A stretch of 64,000 nt of DNA from Luteolibacter algae (GTDB taxonomy: Bacteria > Verrucomicrobiota > Verrucomicrobiia > Verrucomicrobiales > Akkermansiaceae): the NCBI RefSeq assembly GCF_042683045.1, contig NZ_JBHUIT010000002.1, forward strand, positions 1 through 64,000, given 5' to 3'. A program made the translations under genes and the position numbers. A model generated the notes under the pieces. It was given only the letters and a program-made list of their open reading frames with translations, was not told where the DNA came from and searched no databases. This document shows, in pieces, positions 1 through 6,526 of this stretch. The first letter of the stretch is position 1; each line of letters starts with the position of its first letter.

Positions 1-81
1 CGGGGCTTGAACATCGGCGGGGCCAGCCTGACAGGTTGGCAGGCGTTTTTCAACAGGCTGCTAGGTGCTGCGCGGCCTTGA
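1..81 (+). CDS. 3' end of an unidentified CDS (partial)
   Basis: An open frame enters from the left edge and stops at TGA 79-81, encoding 26 residues ending in FFNRLLGAARP. Too little remains to identify a family. It could equally be chance read-through of non-coding DNA at the edge of the mobile element. Confidence 0.2.
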   Translation, partial: RGLNIGGASLTGWQAFFNRLLGAARP

Positions 82-403
82 TCTGCTGTCATGAATCAAG
101 AAATAGAAATCTCAATCAAAACCACCGCGAGGCAGGTCACTTGGGCGATCAGGCTTATTGGCGCTCTAGGAGAAATGGCTCTCCGCCAGATTTGCTGGGG
201 AAAGCCGATGCTTGGAATCCCTAGAAGACTGAACTTCAATGAGTTGAAAGATTTACGATGAGCCTGGTATGTGGCATTTTTCGCGCCTGCCCGCTCGTGG
301 CTCCAATGGATCGGAAAAGCTGCGTCGGGCCCAGCTCGAGAGCCTTACCGCCCCAATTCGATCAGAGAATATGCGTAGGCAAATCTGACGGAGCGCCGGA
401 GAA
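82..403. other. Intergenic stretch without a recognisable gene
   Basis: About 320 bases with only short, composition-driven open frames on either strand. No tRNA, clear terminator or insertion-sequence end was seen. It may be decayed mobile-element DNA. Confidence 0.4.
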
Positions 404-664
404 ATGCTTCAGCTTTTTGAAAGTGTAGGCGATCCGGTGCCTCTGGAGCTAGATTACCTAGGCCAGCCTGGTGATCTCATAAACGACATGGTGGGGAGGA
501 CAATTGAGGCAATGGCCGGAATCAAAAACATGCTTGAAAACGAGAGCCAAGACGACGGTAGGGGGAGCTTGAGATCTGACTTCCAATTTAGGCGGGGAAG
601 GTTGCAGGCAGAAGGAATTCAGCATCAATCACCATTGGATGAACAATATTTTTTCGGATTTTAA
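404..664 (+). CDS. Hypothetical small protein (doubtful)
   Basis: An 86-residue ATG-started frame, hydrophilic and without signal peptide, membrane segment or recognised motif. It ends 34 bases before the first MarR-type operator and has no clear ribosome binding site. It may be a non-coding frame; kept because nothing else explains this stretch. Confidence 0.2.
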   Translation: MLQLFESVGDPVPLELDYLGQPGDLINDMVGRTIEAMAGIKNMLENESQDDGRGSLRSDFQFRRGRLQAEGIQHQSPLDEQYFFGF

Positions 665-697
665 ACTTTTCCTCTTGCTTTTGGCTCAACTTGGTAT

Positions 698-717
698 ACT
701 TGTATGCGCAAGCAAGT
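698..717. promoter_or_regulatory. Palindromic operator 1 (probable MarR site)
   Basis: ACTTGTATGCGCAAGCAAGT, an imperfect 20-bp palindrome (16 of 20 positions symmetric). Two more copies lie at 1343-1362 and 1841-1860, giving the perfect consensus ACTTGCTTGCGCAAGCAAGT. It sits 35 bp before the ATG at 753, where a repressor would block transcription. Assignment to the MarR protein encoded at 1383 is inferred from position. Confidence 0.7.
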
Positions 718-752
718 AAATGAGCTTGCTGAGAAACCAACCAAAACAACAA

Positions 753-1313
753 ATGAATACTCCAATTATTAAACCAATCGATCCAGAAGCAGTTGAAGGG
801 AAAGCCAAGCAATTACTCGATGGGGTGAAACGCTCGCTAGGAGCGACTCCTAATCTGTTCACAACTTTAGCTCATGCTCCTGCAGCTTTAAATGGCTACC
901 TGCAGTTTTCTTCCGCTCTTGCTGGCGGAGATCTTCATCCCCAATTCCGTGAAAAACTTGCGCTTACCATCGCCGGGCTTAATGGCTGCGATTATTGCAC
1001 TGCAGCCCATTCATTCATTGGTGATAAATCCGGGCTCAGTGGAGATGAACTTGCTCTCAACCGTCAAGGTCGTTCGGCAGACCTGACTAGCCAGGTTGGA
1101 TTAGACTTCGCTGCAAAGCTTGTTAAGAACCATGGCTCAGTGACTTCCGAAGATGTTCAAGCCGTTCGTGACGCAGGTTTTACCGATGAACGTATCATTG
1201 AAATCGTAGCCCACGTTGGCCTCAATATCTTCACGAACTACTTCAATAGTGCCTTTGGCACGGAAGTCGACTTTCCGGCAATCGGGCCGATAAGCCAAGA
1301 TCGAGTAGCATAA
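753..1313 (+). CDS. AhpD-like carboxymuconolactone decarboxylase family protein
   Basis: 186 residues. The CxxC-x3-H motif typical of AhpD/peroxidase-related proteins is seen as C79-D-Y-C82 with H86, within GCDYCTAAH. In this family the cysteine pair does thiol-based peroxide or disulfide reduction. The ATG at 753 was chosen over an in-frame ATG at 720 because 720 touches the operator at 698-717 and the conserved N-terminus begins MNTPIIKPIDP. The gene stands alone between two operators, so it is probably a single transcription unit controlled by the next gene. The substrate cannot be told from sequence. Confidence 0.8.
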   Translation: MNTPIIKPIDPEAVEGKAKQLLDGVKRSLGATPNLFTTLAHAPAALNGYLQFSSALAGGDLHPQFREKLALTIAGLNGCDYCTAAHSFIGDKSGLSGDELALNRQGRSADLTSQVGLDFAAKLVKNHGSVTSEDVQAVRDAGFTDERIIEIVAHVGLNIFTNYFNSAFGTEVDFPAIGPISQDRVA

Positions 1314-1342
1314 GAAAACTAGATATTTTTTTAAATTCGAAA

Positions 1343-1362
1343 ACTTTCTTGCACAAGCAAGT
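1343..1362. promoter_or_regulatory. Palindromic operator 2, upstream of marR
   Basis: ACTTTCTTGCACAAGCAAGT, second copy of the 20-bp palindrome, ending 20 bp before the marR start codon. The position suggests autoregulation. Confidence 0.65.
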
Positions 1363-1382
1363 TGAATCAGTAGTCTTCAACC

Positions 1383-1802
1383 ATGTTTAATGACTGTCTC
1401 TATTTCAACCTCTCGTCAGTAAGTCGCAGTGTCACTGAGGCCTGCCGAGATGAATTTTCCCGTATAGGATTATCTCCATCTCATGGCTACTTGCTATTCG
1501 CGATGGTTGAGGAGAGAGGCTTGGGGCAAAAGGAATATGGCGAACTGTTAGATCTGGAGGCATCCACAATTAATCGTCTCGTTGAAACTCTTGTTGCCAG
1601 AGGATATGTTCTCAAAGAAGGCTCAGGAAGAGGGTCAACCATTGCAGTCACTGAATCAGCAATCGAAGAATACGATAGAATTTGTGAAGCGATGTCTCAA
1701 CTAAAGCTCCGGCTTCAGAAAACTGTTGGTGAGAGCGATTTTGAAGCCTTAGTCGAAGGTCTCGGGAAAGCTCGATTAGCTTTTGAAAAGCTTAGTTCGT
1801 AA
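1383..1802 (+). CDS. MarR-family transcriptional regulator
   Basis: 139 residues with the winged-helix layout of MarR proteins: an N-terminal dimerisation helix, the DNA-binding helix in LDLEASTINRLVETLVARGYV (about residues 56-77), a wing around GSGRGSTIAVT, and C-terminal dimerisation helices. MarR dimers usually bind 16-20-bp palindromes and release them when a phenolic compound or oxidant acts on the protein. The same palindrome lies upstream of this gene and of both flanking units, so this protein is the best candidate regulator. No cysteine lies in the DNA-binding helix; C8 and C22 are near the N-terminus, and oxidant sensing by them is possible but unproven. Confidence 0.85.
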   Translation: MFNDCLYFNLSSVSRSVTEACRDEFSRIGLSPSHGYLLFAMVEERGLGQKEYGELLDLEASTINRLVETLVARGYVLKEGSGRGSTIAVTESAIEEYDRICEAMSQLKLRLQKTVGESDFEALVEGLGKARLAFEKLSS

Positions 1803-1840
1803 TTCTTTTAGAGAAAATCCACCACTAACTAGTTAATTTT

Positions 1841-1860
1841 ACTTGCTTGCGCAACCAACC
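1841..1860. promoter_or_regulatory. Palindromic operator 3, upstream of the hydrolase operon
   Basis: ACTTGCTTGCGCAACCAACC, third copy, with a perfect left half and a degenerate right half. It ends 14 bp before the ATG at 1875, so it probably governs the whole 1875-5941 or 1875-6413 run. Confidence 0.65.
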
Positions 1861-1874
1861 TAAAACCGAAATCA

Positions 1875-2834
1875 ATGAAGCACCATATAAATAAACTGAT
1901 CCTAGCAGGGATTCTAACCACCACTACAATAATGAACGCAGAACAAAATATTGAACCTGAAAGTCGTGTCCGCTACGGGACCGAAAAAGTCGATGATCTA
2001 GACATCTTCTACCGCGAAGCGGGAGACCCAAAGAGCAACAAGCCCGCCCTTGTTCTTTTACACGGCTTTCCTTCATCCTCTCATCAATACCGCGAAGTCC
2101 TCGCCGCACTTGGTGATGAATACTACCTCATTGCTCCGGATTATCCCGGTTACGGCAATAGTAGTTTCCCAAGTGTCGATGAGTATGAATACACCTTCGA
2201 TAATGTCGCCAAGACAATGGATAAATTCCTTATCCAGCGCGGCCTAAAGGAATACGTGCTCATGATTCAGGATTTCGGAGCCCCCGTTGGTTTCCGGATC
2301 GCCTTAGACCACCCAGAAAAGGTGAAGGGCTTTGTCGTCATGAACGGAAATGCCTACGAAGAAGGCATCGCTCCAGAAGGATGGGGCCCAGTGCTTGACT
2401 ACTGGAAAGGCAAGACACCTGAACTGGAGAAAACCATCAAGGAAAACGTTTTCACCTTGGAAGGTATGAAGTGGCAATACACTCACGGCACTCGTAAGCC
2501 CGAATCAATCAACCCAGATAACTGGGTATTGGACTACTACAACATCTCCCGTCCCGGTGGTCACGAAATGGCATTGAAGATGTTCTATGATTATCAGAAC
2601 AATCTCAAACTCTATCCAAAGTGGCAAAGCTATCTCCGTGAAAATCAGCCTCCTATGTTGCTCGTTTGGGGCAAGAATGACGCGTTCTTCCCTGTGCCAG
2701 GTGCAGAAGGTTACAAGCGCGACATCAAGGACATTGACTACAACATCTTGGATACCGGCCACTTCGCTCTCGAAGAAGAAGCACCCTTCATTATCCGCAA
2801 AATGCGTGGCTTCATGAAGACAAAAGTGAAGTAA
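1875..2834 (+). CDS. Alpha/beta hydrolase, haloalkane dehalogenase/epoxide hydrolase type, exported
   Basis: 319 residues. A basic then hydrophobic N-terminus (MKHHINKLILAGILTTTTIMNA) looks like a signal peptide, pointing to the periplasm. The oxyanion motif HGFP is at about 63-66. The nucleophile is Asp133 in IQDFG, as in haloalkane dehalogenases and epoxide hydrolases rather than the Ser of esterases. The likely acid is D269 (WGKNDAF) and the base H296 (DTGHFALEE). Dehalogenase and epoxide hydrolase activity cannot be separated without the cap-domain halide or tyrosine ligands. It is the first gene after operator 3 and probably heads an operon of redox proteins. Confidence 0.8.
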   Translation: MKHHINKLILAGILTTTTIMNAEQNIEPESRVRYGTEKVDDLDIFYREAGDPKSNKPALVLLHGFPSSSHQYREVLAALGDEYYLIAPDYPGYGNSSFPSVDEYEYTFDNVAKTMDKFLIQRGLKEYVLMIQDFGAPVGFRIALDHPEKVKGFVVMNGNAYEEGIAPEGWGPVLDYWKGKTPELEKTIKENVFTLEGMKWQYTHGTRKPESINPDNWVLDYYNISRPGGHEMALKMFYDYQNNLKLYPKWQSYLRENQPPMLLVWGKNDAFFPVPGAEGYKRDIKDIDYNILDTGHFALEEEAPFIIRKMRGFMKTKVK

Positions 2835-2851
2835 TCGTTCAACGGTGATCC

Positions 2852-2895
2852 CGCAAGGGGCAGCGTCACTCCACTCGGAAGACATGCCCCTTGCG
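2852..2895 (+). terminator. 11-bp hairpin, attenuator or terminator inside the operon
   Basis: Perfect 11-bp arms CGCAAGGGGCA (2852-2862) and TGCCCCTTGCG (2885-2895) with a 22-nt loop, followed by only a short T-rich tail. It may partly terminate transcription between the hydrolase and the PPOX gene. Confidence 0.5.
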
Positions 2896-2942
2896 TTTCT
2901 ACCCTCCGCACTCTCGCCAAACTTCAAGTCACTATACATATC

Positions 2943-3539
2943 ATGGCCAAAGGATTCCTATCTCGCTTGATCACTCCCGCTGTGCAAGATGCACAGGAGC
3001 ACTACTACGGTCGTCCCCGCAGCCTTGTGAATGAAGGAGAAGATGCCCTTACCGAACGGGAAATCGACTTCATTGCTTCGCGCGATAGTTTTTACCTCAG
3101 CACCGTCAATCAAACAGGTTGGCCCTACGTGCAACATCGAGGAGGCCCCACTGGATTCTTAAAAGTAATCTCTCCGCAGGAGCTCGCATTTGCTGACTAC
3201 ACGGGCAACCGCCAAATGCTGAGTGTTGGAAATGTTACTGCCAACGACCGTGCCTGTCTCTTTCTCATGGATTATGCACGCAAAGCACGGCTCAAATTGA
3301 TCGGCCACGTTGAAGTCCTGGATGCTCGTCAACATCACGAGCTTGTCCCAGACCTTGCTACCCCAGACATGCACGCAGCGGTCGAACGCATCTTTAAAAT
3401 ACGCTTAGTGAGCTATGACTGGAATTGTCCACAATACATCACGCCCCGTTTCACAGAAGCTGAAGTCAATGAAGTCATTACTCCCCTCGAAGACCGCATT
3501 GCTGAACTCGAAGCCCAACTCGCTAAACAAGGCTCATAA
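2943..3539 (+). CDS. Pyridoxamine 5'-phosphate oxidase-family flavoprotein
   Basis: 198 residues with the FMN-binding split-barrel pattern of the PPOX superfamily: DSFYLSTVNQTGWPYVQHRG (about 49-68), then LAFADYTGNRQMLSVGN and RLKLIGHVEVLD. The C-terminal motif CPQYITPRF is typical of the general-stress PPOX subgroup often found near oxidative stress genes. No phosphate-binding Arg pair specific to true PdxH was noticed, so a role in pyridoxal synthesis is unlikely; an F420- or flavin-dependent reductase role is possible. It lies 109 bp after the hydrolase and 19 bp before the disulfide reductase, so it is co-transcribed with the latter. Confidence 0.8.
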   Translation: MAKGFLSRLITPAVQDAQEHYYGRPRSLVNEGEDALTEREIDFIASRDSFYLSTVNQTGWPYVQHRGGPTGFLKVISPQELAFADYTGNRQMLSVGNVTANDRACLFLMDYARKARLKLIGHVEVLDARQHHELVPDLATPDMHAAVERIFKIRLVSYDWNCPQYITPRFTEAEVNEVITPLEDRIAELEAQLAKQGS

Positions 3540-3557
3540 GCCACTACCTAAAATTTC

Positions 3558-4907
3558 ATGACCATTTCTGACACTCATTTCGACGCCATCATCATTGGCT
3601 CAGGGACCTCAGCCTACTACGCGGCAACTGGGTTGCTCAAAGCGAACAGACGCATCGCTATCATCGACGAGCTTCCCTTCGGTGGCACCTGCGCACTGCG
3701 AGGTTGTCAGCCCAAAAAATACCTCATCGCCAATGCTGAAGCTGTTGCCAATGCCCAACATCTCATAGGTAAAGGCATCGAAGCTGCCCCGCGCACAGAT
3801 TGGAAAGCCCTTCAGGCACTCAAAAATGAATTTCTTGAGGGGCGTTCCGAAGAAGATCTCAAAAGCTGGCAAGAAGACGGCGTCACGACCTTTCGTCATC
3901 GCGCCACTCTCACCGGACCTAACGAAGTGACACTCGATGATGCCCGCAAACTCACGGCCAACCACCTCATCCTCGCAACCGGATCCAGCCCCCGTCCAAC
4001 CGACATCCCCGGATCCGAGCACATCCATATCAGTGACGATTTCCTCTCACTTGCAGAACTGCCGAAGCATATCACCTTTATCGGTGGAGGCTATATCAGC
4101 TTCGAGTTCGCACACGCAGCGATCCGCGCAGGCGCTCAAGTCACTCTACTACACCGCTCGACGCGTCCCCTCAATGGGTTCGACCCTGATATGGTGGATG
4201 TTGTCCTCGCAGCAAGTCGCGAAGCAGGCATCGAAATCCTGCTCGAGGAAGAACCAGTCTCTGTCGAGAAGACGGGTGCCTCTTATTTAGTCAAAACAAC
4301 GACAGCACACACGATCGAGACAGACTTCATCGTATCGGCAACAGGGCGTCTCCCAAACCTCAGCGTTCTCAAGGGAGATACCGGAAACGTTGCTCATGGC
4401 CCGAAAGGCATCGAAGTCAACGACTACCTGCAAAGCACCACAAACTCCGCCGTCTACGCCATCGGAGACTGCGCATCCCACGGACTCATGCTCGCAACCG
4501 TTGCCGACGATCATGGAAAAATCGCTGCTCGCAACATTCTCGAAGGAAATACAACACCAGTCGATCACCGTGTCGTTCCCAGCGCGGTCTTCACCATTCC
4601 CACTCTCGCCACAGTCGGGCTCACCGAAGATCAAGCGAAAGCACAAGGCCTCGACTTCCGCATCAAACATGGCAGCCCCACGGCTTGGCCCTCCTCCAAG
4701 CGTATCGGTGAAACTCACGCGGCCTTCAAAGTCCTGATCGACAACAAAACCGACCTCATCCTCGGAGCCCACCTCGTGCGCCATAACGCTGCCGAAGTGA
4801 TTAACCTCTTTGCGCTCGCAATCGCTTACAAAGTCCCAGCCAAAGACATCGCCAACTTCCTTTGGGCCTATCCCACCTCCACCTCCGACATCAAGTCGAT
4901 GGTCTAA
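3558..4907 (+). CDS. Glutathione-reductase-like FAD/NAD(P) disulfide oxidoreductase
   Basis: 449 residues. The FAD Rossmann motif GSGTSAYYAA is at about 14-23, the redox-active disulfide C45-ALRG-C50 in GGTCALRGCQPKK, the NAD(P) motif GGGYISFEFA at about 175, and the second FAD motif AIGDCAS at about 302. The family includes glutathione, mercuric and dihydrolipoamide reductases. At the C-terminus the usual His-Pro-Thr...Glu-Glu motif that carries the catalytic base is replaced by WAYPTSTSDIKSMV, so Tyr takes the His position. This resembles a distinct subgroup of bacterial GR-like enzymes, and its thiol substrate is unknown. It is tightly linked to the PPOX gene. Confidence 0.8.
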   Translation: MTISDTHFDAIIIGSGTSAYYAATGLLKANRRIAIIDELPFGGTCALRGCQPKKYLIANAEAVANAQHLIGKGIEAAPRTDWKALQALKNEFLEGRSEEDLKSWQEDGVTTFRHRATLTGPNEVTLDDARKLTANHLILATGSSPRPTDIPGSEHIHISDDFLSLAELPKHITFIGGGYISFEFAHAAIRAGAQVTLLHRSTRPLNGFDPDMVDVVLAASREAGIEILLEEEPVSVEKTGASYLVKTTTAHTIETDFIVSATGRLPNLSVLKGDTGNVAHGPKGIEVNDYLQSTTNSAVYAIGDCASHGLMLATVADDHGKIAARNILEGNTTPVDHRVVPSAVFTIPTLATVGLTEDQAKAQGLDFRIKHGSPTAWPSSKRIGETHAAFKVLIDNKTDLILGAHLVRHNAAEVINLFALAIAYKVPAKDIANFLWAYPTSTSDIKSMV

Positions 4908-4962
4908 AGGCACAGAAACAATTCACTCAAATAACTAAAAACCAAAAAGAACTCTCACAAAA

Positions 4963-5433
4963 ATGGAAACTCAAAGACCACCTTTGCCACCCTTCGACCA
5001 CGAATCCGCCATCAAGAAAGTGCAAGCCGCCGAAGATGGTTGGAACGGCCGCAATCCGCAAAAAGTCGCGCTCGCTTACACTCCCGATTGCCTCTGGCGC
5101 AACCGCGCGGAATTCATTTCAGGGCGATCTGAAATCGAGAATTTCCTCACCCGCAAATGGGATAAAGAACTCGACTATCGCCTCATCAAAGAACTCTGGA
5201 CTTACGGACAAAACCGCATCGCCGTCCGCTTCGCTTACGAATGGCACGACGACTCCGATCAATGGTATCGATCCTATGGCAATGAAAATTGGGAATTCGA
5301 TGTAAACGGACTCATGGCGCACCGCATCGCCAGCATCAATGATCTCCCGATTCAGGAAGCCCAACGCAAATTTCATTGGGCACTCGGACCGCGCCCTCAA
5401 GACCATCCAAGCCTCTCAGACCTCGGACTTTAA
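4963..5433 (+). CDS. DUF1348 (NTF2-like) protein
   Basis: 156 residues matching DUF1348, with motifs such as DGWNGRNPQKVALAYTPDC, LWRNRAEF, FLTRKW, IAVRFAYEWHDD and the C-terminal FHWALGPRP. The family has the cone-shaped alpha+beta NTF2/SnoaL fold with an internal pocket; its biochemical role is not established. It lacks a signal peptide, so it is cytoplasmic. It lies 55 bp after the reductase on the same strand and belongs to the presumed MarR-controlled run. Confidence 0.8.
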   Translation: METQRPPLPPFDHESAIKKVQAAEDGWNGRNPQKVALAYTPDCLWRNRAEFISGRSEIENFLTRKWDKELDYRLIKELWTYGQNRIAVRFAYEWHDDSDQWYRSYGNENWEFDVNGLMAHRIASINDLPIQEAQRKFHWALGPRPQDHPSLSDLGL

Positions 5434-5485
5434 TTCCACAAAAGCTCATCACAAATAGACAGAACCAAAAATCACAATCACCACA

Positions 5486-5941
5486 ATGAAAGTAGTAGAA
5501 ACCAACTTATCCACCCGCCCGCCTCGTAGCCCTCGTGTCCGTTTAGGAGGCTTTGCGCACTTGCCTCGTTTAATCGACAAGGCGAGAGCAACCGCGAATG
5601 AAACCGCCGGAGACTATGTCTATGGAGACGATAGCTTACTCGACCGTGAGTTTTTTAATTTAACAGGAATTTCCTCAGAGGATTTTCTCGCAAAAGTAAG
5701 TGAAGGAGGAGGTGACTGGGACATCCTTCAGTGGGTTTTAGAGCATCTGAATCGCCCTATGGCACCCTACGAAATCCAGTCCTGGAGCCAATGGCTGGAA
5801 ACCCTCCCCGGTTTAAGCCTTGGAGCTCGCGCTTGGTTTGCAGAATACGCAAGCAAGCTGAACCCGCCGCGTGAAGATGTAGCGACATTGTGTGATTATC
5901 TCGATATCGACGACTACCTCACTTTTGGCGGAAAAGCATAA
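5486..5941 (+). CDS. DUF5069 domain protein
   Basis: 151 residues. The opening PRSPRVRLGGFAHLPRLIDKARA followed by GDYVYGDDSLLDREFF and GDWDILQWVLEH is characteristic of DUF5069, a helical domain common in Verrucomicrobiota and Planctomycetota. Its function is unknown. It is cytoplasmic with no membrane segment, and lies 52 bp after the DUF1348 gene and 31 bp before dps on the same strand, so it is likely co-expressed with redox genes. Confidence 0.75.
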   Translation: MKVVETNLSTRPPRSPRVRLGGFAHLPRLIDKARATANETAGDYVYGDDSLLDREFFNLTGISSEDFLAKVSEGGGDWDILQWVLEHLNRPMAPYEIQSWSQWLETLPGLSLGARAWFAEYASKLNPPREDVATLCDYLDIDDYLTFGGKA

Positions 5942-5972
5942 ACATTAAAACTAACATACAAAATAGAACACC

Positions 5973-6413
5973 ATGAAAAATTCAATTACCCAAGCACTAC
6001 GACTCGTTGTCGCCGATAATTATGCTCTAATTGGGCAAACGCACGTCTGTCACTGGAATGTTCGCGGTCCCTCTTTTTTCTCTCTGCACACCGCGTTCGA
6101 GGAGCAATACAATGAAATGTTCGTCGCTGTTGATGACATTGCTGAGCGCTTGAGAGCAATCGGTTCACTTGCTCCTGGAGGCTTATCCAACTTGGCAAAT
6201 CTTGCGGAGATCAAAGAAATTTCCGAAGATGCAAGTGCCTCCGAGATGGTCCAACACCTAATCAAGGCCCATGAAAAGCTGTTGAAGGATTTGAAAGCAG
6301 CAAGAGACTGCGCACGGGATGCGGATGACTCTGAAACAGAAGACTTAATGATTGCTCGTATCCAAGTGCACGAAAAAACAGTCTGGATGTTAAAAAGCTA
6401 TTTGGAGGTGTGA
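5973..6413 (+). CDS. dps: Dps-family DNA-protection/mini-ferritin protein
   Basis: 146 residues, the short Dps type. Intersubunit ferroxidase ligands are visible in QTHVCHWNVRG (His of THVCHWN at about 20-26) and in AFEEQYNEMFVAVDDIAERLRAIG (Asp and Glu pairs at about 46-60). Dps dodecamers oxidise Fe(II) with peroxide, store iron and often coat DNA. It ends the redox cluster, in line with peroxide defence. No basic N-terminal tail is seen, so DNA binding may be weak. No clear terminator follows. Confidence 0.9.
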   Translation: MKNSITQALRLVVADNYALIGQTHVCHWNVRGPSFFSLHTAFEEQYNEMFVAVDDIAERLRAIGSLAPGGLSNLANLAEIKEISEDASASEMVQHLIKAHEKLLKDLKAARDCARDADDSETEDLMIARIQVHEKTVWMLKSYLEV

Positions 6414-6526
6414 ATAGAGTCTTACCGATACTCAAGGTTCAGCCCGTTGCCTGTTCCAACTCATGGGTGATAAACTCCTTTTCCATGAACCATACCGAGC
6501 CCCCAAGTGGGTTATAGCGAGCCGAT

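Noticed and set aside
720..752. ATG at 720 as start of the AhpD-like gene
   Set aside because: It touches the operator at 698-717 and adds residues not seen in the family; the ATG at 753 fits better.
4287..4913. 208-codon minus-strand frame opposite the disulfide reductase gene
   Set aside because: Shadow of the reductase; residues are a reverse reading of its codons and show no domain.
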